Positions 17,954 through 27,976 of a stretch of DNA of 64,000 nucleotides are shown piece after piece. Source of the stretch: Echinicola shivajiensis (GTDB lineage: Bacteria; Bacteroidota; Bacteroidia; Cytophagales; Cyclobacteriaceae); assembly GCF_018642165.1 (NCBI RefSeq), contig NZ_JAHHZM010000008.1, forward strand, positions 124,001-188,000, in the 5' to 3' direction. The notes beneath the pieces are model-generated. The model searched no databases and had not been told where the DNA came from. It worked only from the letters and a program-made list of their open reading frames with translations. Position numbers and translations under genes: made by a program. Position 1 is the stretch's first letter, and the number at the start of each line of letters is the position of its first letter.

Positions 17954-18125
17954 ATGCGATTATTTTTTTTCAAATGTGAATATAGGGGATTAAAATTACA
18001 ATGGTTTTTACATAAATGACAAAAAGCTTTTTATGGCTTTTCAGAAAATTTCCAATTCCTTCTGCCACTTGTCCATTTGATTGACCAGATTCCAATTTTA
18101 TTTATCCAAAAACCACCTTATTCCC

Positions 18126-18133
18126 TATATTTG
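18126..18133 (+). promoter_or_regulatory. Bacteroidota -7 box of pafA (TATATTTG)
   Basis: TATATTTG fits TAnnTTTG and lies 27 bases before the pafA start. No clear -33 element is seen. Confidence 0.5.
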
Positions 18134-18160
18134 TCAAATTCATAAAAAGCTAAAAACCTG

Positions 18161-19786
18161 ATGAAAAAGATTGTTCTAGCCAGTTTAATTTTGTTGGCTT
18201 GCTTATCCACGGGATTCGCTCAAAATTCCCAAAAACCAAAATTAGTAGTAGGTATAGTAGTAGATCAAATGCGCTACGAATATTTGCACAAATTCCATGA
18301 CCGATATACTGAAGGAGGTTTCAAACGCCTGATGCACGAAGGTTTCATGATGAAAAATGGCCATTATAATTATATCCCTACCTATACCGGGCCTGGTCAT
18401 TCATCCGTCTACACAGGAACTACTCCTGCTACACATGGCATCATTGGCAACAGCTGGTATGTAAGAAGTATGGATGGGAATATGTATTGTGCAGGTGACA
18501 GTACAGTAACAGGCATCGGGGGCACAGCATCTAGTGGAAGAATCTCCCCAAGGAACTTGTTGACCACTACCATTACGGATGAACTTAAACTATCCACCAA
18601 TCACCGCTCAAAAGTAGTAGGTGTAGCTATCAAAGATCGTGGAGCTGCCTTGCCTGCTGGTCATTTAGGAGATGCTTATTGGTATGATGGCAAAACCGGT
18701 GAATTTATGAGCTCTACCTATTATGGAGAGGAGCTACCTGATTGGGTGCAAAAATTCAATAAGAAAAAACTGCCTCAAAAGTATCTTTCAAAAGATTGGA
18801 AGCCTCTTTACAATATCAAAACTTATATCCAAAGCACGGAAGACAATAATGACTTTGAGTCGCCATTTATTGGAAGGGAAACTACTAGTTTTCCTTATGA
18901 CCTTAAAAAACTCCAAGAGAATAATGGGGGCCTTGGCTTAATCTCTTCTACACCATTTGGAAATGACCTGACTTTAGACCTTGCCTATGCAGCACTTGAA
19001 GGTGAAGACCTTGGTAAAGGTGATGAAACTGACTTTTTAGCCGTTAGCTTTTCCTCTACAGATTACGTTGGACATCGATTTGGTCCAGCTTCCAAGGAAA
19101 TTGAGGACACTTATTTAAGGCTAGACCAAGGACTGGACAAATTCTTTGCTTACTTGGATAAGGAATATGGAAAAGGTGAATACCTTGTTTTCCTTACCGC
19201 TGATCATGCGGTGGCCGATGTGGTCAATTATATGAAAAGCATCAATGTCCCAACAGGAAGTTTCAACTCTAACTTTGCCAATACACAACTTAAGGGATTC
19301 ACCAACCAAAAATATGGTGAGGGAGACTGGATCCTAAACACTTCAAATGAACAGATTTTCCTAAATAGAAAACTGATAGCCGAAAAAGGGCTTGATCTGG
19401 CAAAAGTACAAAGAGAAGTTGCTGATTTCATGATGCGATTTGACGGCATTAAAGAAACATATACCGCCTCTGACATGATGAGTCATGAATATACCCAGGG
19501 TAGGGCCCACTTACTGCAAATGGGTTTTAATCATAAAGCCTCAGGCGATGTTTTATTGATTTTGGAACCAGCTTGGTTAGTCAACTCTTCTAGAGGAACC
19601 ACGCATGGCACTGGCTATAAGTATGACACACATGTCCCTATTTTATTCTACGGATGGAATGTTGACGCAGGAAGCAGCTCAAGGTATTGCACAATTACTG
19701 ATATAGCACCTACTGTTTCCATGCTACTAAATATCAGAATCCCTAATGGAGCAAGTGGTGAGCCAATTTTAGAAATCACCGACTAA
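18161..19786 (+). CDS. pafA: PafA-type alkaline phosphatase
   Basis: PafA is the phosphate-insensitive periplasmic alkaline phosphatase common in Bacteroidota, which releases phosphate from many monoesters. The 541-residue protein has a signal peptide (about 1-20). Its active-site residues match the family: Asp35 in VVDQMRYE, the nucleophile Thr76 in PTYTGPGHSS, the Lys/Arg pair in AIKDRGA, the zinc ligands in DYVGHRFG and LTADHA, and a late His in THGTGYKYDTHVP. The spacing of Asp35 and Thr76 equals that in the characterised Elizabethkingia enzyme. Monocistronic with its own promoter box and terminator; no pho-type operator was identified. Confidence 0.95.
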   Translation: MKKIVLASLILLACLSTGFAQNSQKPKLVVGIVVDQMRYEYLHKFHDRYTEGGFKRLMHEGFMMKNGHYNYIPTYTGPGHSSVYTGTTPATHGIIGNSWYVRSMDGNMYCAGDSTVTGIGGTASSGRISPRNLLTTTITDELKLSTNHRSKVVGVAIKDRGAALPAGHLGDAYWYDGKTGEFMSSTYYGEELPDWVQKFNKKKLPQKYLSKDWKPLYNIKTYIQSTEDNNDFESPFIGRETTSFPYDLKKLQENNGGLGLISSTPFGNDLTLDLAYAALEGEDLGKGDETDFLAVSFSSTDYVGHRFGPASKEIEDTYLRLDQGLDKFFAYLDKEYGKGEYLVFLTADHAVADVVNYMKSINVPTGSFNSNFANTQLKGFTNQKYGEGDWILNTSNEQIFLNRKLIAEKGLDLAKVQREVADFMMRFDGIKETYTASDMMSHEYTQGRAHLLQMGFNHKASGDVLLILEPAWLVNSSRGTTHGTGYKYDTHVPILFYGWNVDAGSSSRYCTITDIAPTVSMLLNIRIPNGASGEPILEITD

Positions 19787-19807
19787 TAACAATTTCTATT
19801 GATTGAA

Positions 19808-19841
19808 AAATCCCTCCCAGAATCTTATCTGGGAGGGATTT
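19808..19841. terminator. Terminator between pafA and the YCF48 protein
   Basis: Fourteen-base perfect arms at 19808-19821 (AAATCCCTCCCAGA) and 19828-19841 with a six-base loop and T run. It serves pafA and possibly the convergent gene. Confidence 0.9.
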
Positions 19842-19891
19842 TTAATTTCAAATTTCCAGCGTCTGTAAAGGGAAAAAGGAACAAAAATTAT

Positions 19892-22693
19892 TTATTTTAT
19901 CCACAGCTTTTCCACAGTTTTTCCCTGCCTTGTTTTGACCATAATCAGCAGCATTCCTTTTGGCAAATTCTGTATATCAAATTCATAAATACCATAATCA
20001 GGAGTTATTTTCCGTATATTTTGTCCCATTGGGTCTAATATACTAATCTCTACCACTTGAGGCAGTCCTGACAGCCCAATGTGGATATCTCCAGACGATG
20101 GGTTCGGATAGATATTTATGCGCCCATTTTCCACCTCTTTTTCAATAGAAGTGATCAAATCAATATTAACATCCAGGCTTTGCGATGGACCTGATTCACA
20201 GGCATTCATAGGCACAACATTTAGGGTAAAATCACCCTCAACCTCCCAGCTCACGAGCACTTGATTTGTACCCTGCCCCTCAACAATTCTACCACCATCT
20301 GTACTCCATTGATAATTCACGCCTTCCACTAATGGAACCTCATAAACCTCTTCCTTCAGGCCTACTTTTATTGGGCCAGTGATACTGCCAGGTTGTGCTG
20401 GCGCTTGGCTAACTGAAATGGCTTTTTCAAATACTGCAGCTTCACCACAAGTGTTCCTCGGAAACACTCTTATAGATTGATTCCCTTCACTTTCCCATTC
20501 CACAGCAATATGGGCAGTACCTTGCCCTTCTTGGATGATTCCACCACTTACCTCCCAAATATAGGAAGTACCAGGTATCGAGTCTACTTCGAAGGGTTGA
20601 GTTACTCCCAAGCAGGCGATACCATCACCAATGATATTGGACACTTGAGCAGGCTCCTCTGAGACCAAAACTTCCAATCCAGTGGTTGGACCATTACCGC
20701 AAATATTTTGTCCTCTTACCAAAACTGCATTCCTTCCAGGAGTATCCCATTGAACCACTACTCTATTGCTTCCTTGCCCTTCCAAAATAGTTCCTCCATC
20801 TACTCTCCATTCATAAGTCACTCCAGCCCCTACTTCATCCTGAATAGTATAAATTTGTTGGCTCAGGCAAATATCTTCCTCACCAAAAATAGCACTCGGC
20901 TCTAATGGAACCAGACAGCTATATTGATAAAAAATCCCGTTTTCTCCTACCGCATATCCAGTATTCAAATCTCCAAAACTAATATCTGTAAAATCCTGGT
21001 AGGTGCTGGTCAAGGTTTGTTCCCAAGTTTCACCTTGATCCATGGTTTGAATAATCAGACCTTTCTCCCCAGCAATAAAGCCGACAGACTCATCCAGAAA
21101 ATCAATCCCTGAAAAATCCTGGGAATAAGTCAATGAAATCTTTTTCCAGCTCAGCCCTTTATCTTCCGATTTATATAAGGCTCCTGATTTACCTACCACC
21201 AAAACAGTCAATTCATCCAATATTTTCAATGCGGTAAAATCCTCCGAGGCTCCTAAACTTACTTTTTGCCAATTATCAGCTCCATCTGTCCTATAGATAT
21301 TTCCTTGATCACCAATGATCAAACCAATATCCTGATCAAAGAAATCAATGTCCCTAAAATTAATAGGTAGTGCGCCTTCTGCAATTGTGGTCCAATTAAC
21401 TCCACGATTGTCTGTTTTGGCGATATAGCCATTTTCACCAACTATGTACCCATTATTGGCGTCAAAAAAATGTATGCCATACAGGTTCTTTTCTGTATTC
21501 GGGTTTAAAGCTGTCCAGCCCCCACCGGAGTTAGTGGTTATTAATATCGTTCCATTATCGCCTACCACATAGCCAAAGGAAGCAGACACAAATTCCAAAT
21601 TGTTAAAAGGTATGGAAAGGGGCCTAGAACGATCTGCAAAGGAACTACCACCATTGGTTGTAGAAAGTATTAAAGCCTCTTGCCCCACAATATAACCACG
21701 AAGATCCGTAACAAATTGGGTAGCTGTAAAATCATTATTCCTACCGGACATTCTAAGCGACCAGGATGCCCCGGAGTTTGCCGAAGATATCAGCACGCCT
21801 GAATTGGCTACAGCATAAACATTATTGGTGGCCAGCTTATAGCTTAGCCCTAAGATATTTTGATCTGTCCTACTTGTTCTTTGAGAAAATGTAAGCCCTG
21901 CATTGTTGGTATATAAAACCACTCCGCTCTCGCCAGCCACCAAACCAACGTTCGGATTGGTGTCATGAAAATCTACCCTGTTATAATTAAATTCAGTTCC
22001 ACTTTGTATAAAAGTCCAGCTCAATCCGGCATCTATGGATTTCAAAATTGTGCCCGCATCACCTACAATATAACCTGTTGTATCATTCACGAATACAATA
22101 TCATTTAGGGGATTGCTGACTGGTGTATTGATTTGAGTCCAGTTATTCCCACTGTCAACAGTACGGAGGACTTTTGCATCAGAAGTGGCCAAATAGCCTG
22201 TGTCCAAATTATAAAAGTGCATGGCATTCAAATCTGCCGTAAAGCCAATATTTTGGAAAGTCCAAGTCTGTCCACTGTCATCTGATAAAAATACTGTGCC
22301 AGCATCCCCGACTATATAAACCTTATTTTCTGTCAAGTATTGGACTGAATTTAGATCTTCACTGTGACCTATACTAACCAAATCCCACTGATCACCTCCA
22401 TTAATTGTCCTAAAAACTAATCCCCCTTCACCAACTATCAATCCCATATCATTATTAAAGAAATCCAATGCCAGCATTTTACCATCAACAGGGCTTTCTT
22501 GCTCAAACCAACTCAATCCTCCATCTATTGTTTTTAAAATAATCTGATCACCTGAAATATAGCCTACGTCGTCATTTACCCAATGAATACCTGTAAGCTC
22601 ATTTCCCCATCCGGACATCCTCCTCCAACTCTGAGAAAAGGACTGAAGTACAAAAAACTGAGTGACTAAAAAGAAAAGTATATATTTTTTCAT
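19892..22693 (-). CDS. Large YCF48-repeat/PKD-like protein with T9SS type A sorting domain
   Basis: The start is the ATG at 22693, because a signal peptide (MKKYILFFLVTQFFVLQSFSQ) begins there; upstream in-frame codons look non-coding. The 933-residue protein has about 13 beta-propeller units with the YCF48/BNR pattern (GY.VG..G.I..T..GG..W) over about residues 25-600. Three PKD-like domains follow (about 605-840), each with GG.I.EGQG. The C-terminal about 80 residues (INIYPNPSSGDIHI ... KLWIK) are a type A T9SS sorting signal, so it is exported through the outer membrane and probably attached to the cell surface. The propeller may bind protein or polysaccharide; the ligand is unknown. Despite the YCF48 name a photosystem role is not expected. 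Confidence 0.9.
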   Translation of the reverse strand: MKKYILFFLVTQFFVLQSFSQSWRRMSGWGNELTGIHWVNDDVGYISGDQIILKTIDGGLSWFEQESPVDGKMLALDFFNNDMGLIVGEGGLVFRTINGGDQWDLVSIGHSEDLNSVQYLTENKVYIVGDAGTVFLSDDSGQTWTFQNIGFTADLNAMHFYNLDTGYLATSDAKVLRTVDSGNNWTQINTPVSNPLNDIVFVNDTTGYIVGDAGTILKSIDAGLSWTFIQSGTEFNYNRVDFHDTNPNVGLVAGESGVVLYTNNAGLTFSQRTSRTDQNILGLSYKLATNNVYAVANSGVLISSANSGASWSLRMSGRNNDFTATQFVTDLRGYIVGQEALILSTTNGGSSFADRSRPLSIPFNNLEFVSASFGYVVGDNGTILITTNSGGGWTALNPNTEKNLYGIHFFDANNGYIVGENGYIAKTDNRGVNWTTIAEGALPINFRDIDFFDQDIGLIIGDQGNIYRTDGADNWQKVSLGASEDFTALKILDELTVLVVGKSGALYKSEDKGLSWKKISLTYSQDFSGIDFLDESVGFIAGEKGLIIQTMDQGETWEQTLTSTYQDFTDISFGDLNTGYAVGENGIFYQYSCLVPLEPSAIFGEEDICLSQQIYTIQDEVGAGVTYEWRVDGGTILEGQGSNRVVVQWDTPGRNAVLVRGQNICGNGPTTGLEVLVSEEPAQVSNIIGDGIACLGVTQPFEVDSIPGTSYIWEVSGGIIQEGQGTAHIAVEWESEGNQSIRVFPRNTCGEAAVFEKAISVSQAPAQPGSITGPIKVGLKEEVYEVPLVEGVNYQWSTDGGRIVEGQGTNQVLVSWEVEGDFTLNVVPMNACESGPSQSLDVNIDLITSIEKEVENGRINIYPNPSSGDIHIGLSGLPQVVEISILDPMGQNIRKITPDYGIYEFDIQNLPKGMLLIMVKTRQGKTVEKLWIK

Positions 22694-22975
22694 GTAAATA
22701 ATGGCTGTATTGATAAACGATGTTGTAAAAGTATATTTTAAATTATTCAAATACCATCCCCAAAAGCGATATGTCAACGCTTCATTACTAGTAATTTACA
22801 AAAAAATAACACAGATACCAGCTTTCCACTCACCCTAAATTATTCACCTTCAACAAGTAGCAAATACATCAATCCATTAATTTTTACTCCAGTCCACTTA
22901 TATTTTAGGAAGGACCTTATATTCAAGAGAGTCACAAAACATAAAAGTTAGTAGATTATATAAAAAATTAAGCAC
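22694..22975. other. Spacer upstream of the YCF48 gene
   Basis: About 280 AT-rich bases, with the 12-base palindrome ATTACTAGTAAT at 22784-22795 as the only visible structure. No gene or convincing promoter box seen. Confidence 0.4.
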
Positions 22976-23004
22976 AAAAAAAGGCTGATAAATCACCAGC
23001 CTTT
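22976..23004 (-). terminator. Terminator of the GldJ-like gene
   Basis: On the minus strand an AAAGGCTG/CAGCCTTT stem (plus 22997-23004 and 22980-22987) is followed by a T run (plus-strand A run from 22976). It lies 28 bases after the stop at 23033. Confidence 0.8.
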
Positions 23005-23032
23005 CTATGTCTATACTTATATATTTTATCCA

Positions 23033-24262
23033 TTAACGATCATCAGCACCTACAGAGATCATAGCACATCTAAACCCGATGCTATTGGTAGCTGAATCTT
23101 GGTGCATAAATCTCCTTGTACCTGGAGACAACCAATAGGCTACATCCTTCCAAGAACCACCTTTATAAACTCTATAATTATCATCAATCAAAGATGTGCC
23201 ATATAGGTCTGCATCATCCAGAGTACCATCTTTTCTCAACGGGTTCAAATCTTCAAAATCTTCATAAGACAATGGTCTGTAAACATCTTGAACCCATTCG
23301 TTCATATTACCTGACATATTGTACAAGCCAAAGTCATTTGGTGGGAATTCGTAAACATTGGCAGGGATAATTTCTCCATCATTGGTAATACCACCAGCAA
23401 TACCGGCATAATCACCTCGACCACGCTTAAAGTTAGCCAAAAGGTCACCTTGACGGGATTTCCTCTTCACATCATAAGGATTTCTAACGCCTCTACCATC
23501 CCAAGGATAAATTCTACCATTTTCTTGGTTCTCGTCTAAATACTGCGTTCCGATCATGGCTTTTGCAGCATATTCCCATTCAGCCTCATTTGGAAGTCGA
23601 TAACTTGGCAATACTACACCTCTTTCTATCAACTGGTTTTTGCTCATGGTACTGTCCAGCTCATTTTCTTTTCTGTACAGCTCATTCACATACACCGTTC
23701 TCCATTGAGAGTAAGCATTTGCTTGAGCCCATGTAACACCTGCTACAGGGTAAAAGTTAAATCCAGGGTGACGGAAATAATAAGTAGAATATACGTCATT
23801 ATAAGATAAAGCTTCAGACCAAACATCTTCTCTCGGCTCTAACTTATTCAATGAATCCGCGCTTACACGGCTTCTCATATTGAAAAGAAACTCTTTATAA
23901 TCCACATTGGTCACTTCAGTTTCATCCATATAGAAAGAAGCCACAGTTACTGTTCTCTCTACATTGTCCCTGAATGCCATAACATCCTGCTCTTGGGTAC
24001 CCAAGACTGCTCGACCACCTTGAATATATTTCAGCTTAGGCCCTACTACAGGATCTTTAAGCCTTACAACAGTAAATTTTGTGGTGTCTTCCAGATCAAA
24101 ATTCAACTCAGCACCGGTTGAGGCACTGACCTTACCTGGATTTCCTGCTGTCCTTCTACCATACGTTGGACCGTTATTTTTAGCACAAGAAGCCAAAAGT
24201 GTCATTGACAACATTAAAAATGCTGCAAAGACTAATTTCAAATTTTTATTTTCAATCCCCAT
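23033..24262 (-). CDS. gldJ: GldJ-like gliding-motility/T9SS lipoprotein
   Basis: Start chosen at the ATG at 24262: it gives a lipoprotein signal (hydrophobic core then LLASC lipobox, Cys at about 26), while the longer frame upstream lacks this. The 409-residue product has a formylglycine-generating-enzyme-like (SUMF1) fold: FYMDETEVTN, YPVAGVTWAQANAYSQWR, RLPNEAEWEYAA, YNMSGNMNEWV, and GGSWKD...GFRC near the end. The FYMDETEVTN...RHPGF...YPVAGV pattern resembles GldJ, an outer-membrane lipoprotein of the GldKNO-linked T9SS machinery that stabilises other Gld proteins. GldK is the main alternative, but no gldLMN follows. FGE catalytic cysteines are not evident, as expected for Gld proteins. 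Confidence 0.78.
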   Translation of the reverse strand: MGIENKNLKLVFAAFLMLSMTLLASCAKNNGPTYGRRTAGNPGKVSASTGAELNFDLEDTTKFTVVRLKDPVVGPKLKYIQGGRAVLGTQEQDVMAFRDNVERTVTVASFYMDETEVTNVDYKEFLFNMRSRVSADSLNKLEPREDVWSEALSYNDVYSTYYFRHPGFNFYPVAGVTWAQANAYSQWRTVYVNELYRKENELDSTMSKNQLIERGVVLPSYRLPNEAEWEYAAKAMIGTQYLDENQENGRIYPWDGRGVRNPYDVKRKSRQGDLLANFKRGRGDYAGIAGGITNDGEIIPANVYEFPPNDFGLYNMSGNMNEWVQDVYRPLSYEDFEDLNPLRKDGTLDDADLYGTSLIDDNYRVYKGGSWKDVAYWLSPGTRRFMHQDSATNSIGFRCAMISVGADDR

Positions 24263-24432
24263 TTGATCGGTTGTTTTTTCCAAACCTAAACTAAGTACTA
24301 ATATATAATCATTCAATGAGTATTCACAATACTTTAAATGATCCCGTACGCATTTTCCCTATTTATCTTAAATATAAAAGAACATAGTAAAAAGCACAAC
24401 AAATAAAGTATTAGATATAATAAAAGCAAAAT

Positions 24433-27400
24433 TTAATGCCTCATATCTGCCAACCACTGCTTGGCAATATTTACAGATTGAACTCCACTAATCGTAAGAA
24501 TTAAACGATTTTTATGCTCCTTTATTTTACAATATCTTCCCTTTGATTGAATAAACCGAATTATATTCCCAAATACCTCAGATTTAAAATAAATTTCTCT
24601 TGATGATGGAACAAAATAACATTTCATCATTCCATTTTTGAGCACTAACTTTTCGAAACCCAGTTTCTCGGCCATCCATCTCAATCGCACAGTCTCAAAC
24701 AAAGCACTTACTACTTCAGGGACTGGCCCAAAACGATCTGTAATGGATTTGGCAAATTTTTCCAGTTCCTCTTCGGTTTTAATATTATCTAATTTCGAGT
24801 ACAAGCTCAATCGTTCGGAAATATTCGTCACATAATCTTCTGGGATCAAAAGCTCCATATCGGTTTCGATCACACAATCTTGTACCAACACTTCTACTTT
24901 CTCCTTAAGGTCCACTTCAAACAAAGCGGCAAATTCATTTTCCTTCAACTCCTGAACTGCTTCATCCAAGATTTTATGATACATTTCAAAGCCCAAGTCT
25001 GTAATAAAGCCACTTTGTTCTGCCCCCAAAAGATTACCGGCTCCACGAATATCCAAGTCCCGCATGGCCACCTTAAAGCCATCTCCCAAATCAGAAAACT
25101 CCTCCAAAGTCTGTAGCCTTTTTCGTGCTTCAGGTGTTAAACCTGACATTGGAGTGGTCAACAGATAGCAATAGGCTTTTTTATTGCTCCTTCCAACCCT
25201 GCCACGCATTTGGTGAAGGTCACTCAAGCCAAACATATGAGCCCTATTGATAATAATAGTATTGGCATTTGGAATATCCAGACCTGATTCGATAATATTA
25301 GTTGAAACTAAGACATCATATTCTCCTTCAATAAAACTCACCATCACCTTTTCCAATTGCTTCCCATCCATTTGCCCATGGGCGCCTACCACCTTGGCAT
25401 CTGGGACCAATCTCATAATTAAATTGGCTATGGAATCAATCTCACCCACTCTATTGTGCACAAAGAATACTTGACCGCCCCTTTGAAGTTCCTGAGAAAC
25501 AGCATCACGAATAACTTCTTCTTTGAATGCATGGATCTCAGTGGTCACAGGCTGTCTATTAGGCGGAGGAGTAGCTATCACCGAAAGGTCCCTTGCCCCC
25601 ATCAAGGAGAAGTGTAGTGTCCTTGGAATAGGTGTAGCAGTAAGGGTTAGCACATCCACATTTACCCTTAGTTCCTTGAGCTGATCCTTTACCTTCACCC
25701 CAAACTTCTGCTCTTCATCTATAACCAATAAGCCTAGGTCTTTGAACTTCATGTCCTTATTGACAATCCTGTGGGTCCCTACCAAAACATCAATCTCCCC
25801 ACTTGAAACCTGCTCAGCAATCTCCCTGACCTGCTTTGCAGTCCTGAATCGGTTAATATAATCCACCTTCACAGGGAAATCCCTCAACCTTTCTTTAAAG
25901 GTTTGGTAATGTTGCATGGCCAAAATAGTGGTAGGAACCAAGACCGCCACTTGCTTGCGATCATTAATGGCCTTAAAAGCAGCCCGAATGGCCACTTCAG
26001 TCTTTCCAAAACCAACATCCCCACACACCAACCTGTCCATTGGATAGGCTTTTTCCATGTCATCCTTGACATCACCTGTGGCACTGGCTTGATCAGGGGT
26101 ATCCTCATAGATAAATGAACTCTCCAACTCGACCTGCAATACACTGTCAGGTGAAAACTTATACCCTGGGGCATTTCTGCGTTTGGCATAAAGTGCTATT
26201 AAATCCTTCGCGATATCCCTTACCTTGCGCTTGACCTTCTTCTTTTTGTTCTCCCACTCTGGTGATCCCAGCTTAGACATGCTCGGCATGGTTCCTTCCT
26301 GCCCAGAATATTTTGATATTTTGTGCAAGGAATGGATGTTCACATAAAGTAAATCATCATCTCTAAAGACCAGTCGCACTGCCTCCTGCAAGTTATCATT
26401 GATCTCTACCTTTTCCAGACCTGCAAATCGACCTATCCCATAATCAACGTGCACCACATAATCTCCAGGCTGCAAGGTCTTAAGTTCCTTCAGCGTTAGG
26501 GCTTTCGTTTTACTGGCCTTTTGATTGCTTTTATATCGGTGAAAACGCTCAAAAATCTGGTGATCAGTATAACAGGCCAACCTAAGGGAAAAATCCAAAA
26601 AGCCTTCCCTCAAACTAATGGGCATGGATTGCACCTTTAGTGTAGGATCGAGCTCCTGAAAAATATTTTGTAATCTTTCAACTTGCTTTTCACTCTCCGA
26701 ACAAATGATATTGACCAATCCTTGCCGCTCATTATCCACCAGATTCTCCACCAACATATCAAAGTTCTTATTGAAAGATGGCTGAGGCTTTATATCAAAC
26801 TCAAACACCTGAGCTTCTGGAAGGTGAAACTGATTGCCAAATTCCAGTTTATTAAATCCAGCAATGGACTTCATAAAAGCCGCCCCATCATCAAACAAAC
26901 CATCAGGTTTTAGCATCAGCTTTTCACTCCCCGTTTGCCCCACTATCTGATCAAATTTTTGACTGGCTTTATCAAATGCTTGATCCAACAAATCCATGGT
27001 CATTTCCACGTCCTTTATCCAAACCTGGGTTCCTTCTGGCATAAACTCCAAAAACGACTGCCTTACTTCCTGCATCAGCCTGGTCTGCACATTGGGAATG
27101 ATGCTGATCTGCTCTAAATTCTCCACTGAAAGCTGGCTCTCAGCATCAAAAGACCTTATACTTTCTATTTCCTTGCCAAACAGCTCTATTCTATATGGCT
27201 CCTCATTTGCATAAGAAAAAACATCAATTATACCTCCACGAATGGCAAACTGCCCAGGCTCATAGACGAAATCCGTTTTCTCAAAATCATAAGTGGCCAA
27301 TAATTCTGCAATAAATTCAGTATCCACTTTTTCACCCACCTTAGCAGAAAAAGTATTGTCTTTTAAGGACTTCTTATTGATTACTTTTTCATAGAGGGCT

Positions 27401-27783
27401 TCTGGATAAGTCACTACGATCTCCTGCTCACTCTCCTTTGATAGAATTTTATTGAGAATCTCTGCCCTTAAAAGGACATTGGCGTTTTCCACCTCGTCAT
27501 ATTGATAAGGACGCTTATAGGAGGAAGGAAACAATAATGGCTTGATTCCATCCACCAGCATTTTAAGATCATCAGCAAGATAGGCCGCTTCCTCCTTATC
27601 ACGAGCAACTATCAAATGATAATTGTCTCCGATTCCTGCCATTGCTGCCAATAAGACCATGTCCATACTTCCGGTCAGCCCTTTCAACTGAAAGTTTTCA
27701 CCCTGAACACTGAAAATACTACTGGCCACAGTCCTGATATAAGAATCCTCTTTATACAGGGAAAGAAATGCTTTTTTATCCAA
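24433..27783 (-). CDS. mfd: Transcription-repair coupling factor Mfd
   Basis: Mfd removes stalled RNA polymerase from damaged templates and recruits UvrA. The 1116-residue protein has the N-terminal UvrB-like domains (about 20-330), the RNA-polymerase-interacting CarD-like domain (LQPGDYVVHVDYGIGRF, about 440-510), and a RecG-type helicase with Walker A GDVGFGKTE (Lys at about 594), the DEEQ box (VIDEEQKFG), GTHRIV, TATPIPRTL and QMRGRVGRS. A TRCF C-terminal domain ends it. Length is typical. It is divergent from the COX3-like gene; no terminator is evident directly downstream. Confidence 0.97.
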   Translation of the reverse strand: MDKKAFLSLYKEDSYIRTVASSIFSVQGENFQLKGLTGSMDMVLLAAMAGIGDNYHLIVARDKEEAAYLADDLKMLVDGIKPLLFPSSYKRPYQYDEVENANVLLRAEILNKILSKESEQEIVVTYPEALYEKVINKKSLKDNTFSAKVGEKVDTEFIAELLATYDFEKTDFVYEPGQFAIRGGIIDVFSYANEEPYRIELFGKEIESIRSFDAESQLSVENLEQISIIPNVQTRLMQEVRQSFLEFMPEGTQVWIKDVEMTMDLLDQAFDKASQKFDQIVGQTGSEKLMLKPDGLFDDGAAFMKSIAGFNKLEFGNQFHLPEAQVFEFDIKPQPSFNKNFDMLVENLVDNERQGLVNIICSESEKQVERLQNIFQELDPTLKVQSMPISLREGFLDFSLRLACYTDHQIFERFHRYKSNQKASKTKALTLKELKTLQPGDYVVHVDYGIGRFAGLEKVEINDNLQEAVRLVFRDDDLLYVNIHSLHKISKYSGQEGTMPSMSKLGSPEWENKKKKVKRKVRDIAKDLIALYAKRRNAPGYKFSPDSVLQVELESSFIYEDTPDQASATGDVKDDMEKAYPMDRLVCGDVGFGKTEVAIRAAFKAINDRKQVAVLVPTTILAMQHYQTFKERLRDFPVKVDYINRFRTAKQVREIAEQVSSGEIDVLVGTHRIVNKDMKFKDLGLLVIDEEQKFGVKVKDQLKELRVNVDVLTLTATPIPRTLHFSLMGARDLSVIATPPPNRQPVTTEIHAFKEEVIRDAVSQELQRGGQVFFVHNRVGEIDSIANLIMRLVPDAKVVGAHGQMDGKQLEKVMVSFIEGEYDVLVSTNIIESGLDIPNANTIIINRAHMFGLSDLHQMRGRVGRSNKKAYCYLLTTPMSGLTPEARKRLQTLEEFSDLGDGFKVAMRDLDIRGAGNLLGAEQSGFITDLGFEMYHKILDEAVQELKENEFAALFEVDLKEKVEVLVQDCVIETDMELLIPEDYVTNISERLSLYSKLDNIKTEEELEKFAKSITDRFGPVPEVVSALFETVRLRWMAEKLGFEKLVLKNGMMKCYFVPSSREIYFKSEVFGNIIRFIQSKGRYCKIKEHKNRLILTISGVQSVNIAKQWLADMRH

Positions 27784-27841
27784 AATGAATATATCTTAAA
27801 GGTGGTATTCCAATTTTACGCTATCGATCTGCAAGTTAGGA

Positions 27842-27855
27842 AAAAGCTAGCTTTT
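27842..27855. promoter_or_regulatory. Perfect 14-bp palindrome between mfd and the COX3-like gene
   Basis: AAAAGCTAGCTTTT is fully self-complementary with no loop, 59 bases upstream of mfd and 121 upstream of the divergent gene. It may be an operator; a chance palindrome cannot be excluded. Confidence 0.25.
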
Positions 27856-27976
27856 CTCTCTGCCTGGGAAGATATACTACGCCAAGCAAATTTGTATATT
27901 CTTTCACTTTTACAAACCAAGCAATAGTTGCAACCAATTCACAGCTACTTAAGTTATAATCACGTACGACAAATCG

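Noticed and set aside
22691-22777. Longer start of the YCF48 protein at 22777
   Set aside because: The internal ATG at 22693 opens a signal peptide; the upstream residues are not signal-like.
24260-24316. Longer start of the GldJ-like protein at 24316
   Set aside because: The ATG at 24262 gives a proper lipoprotein signal with lipobox.
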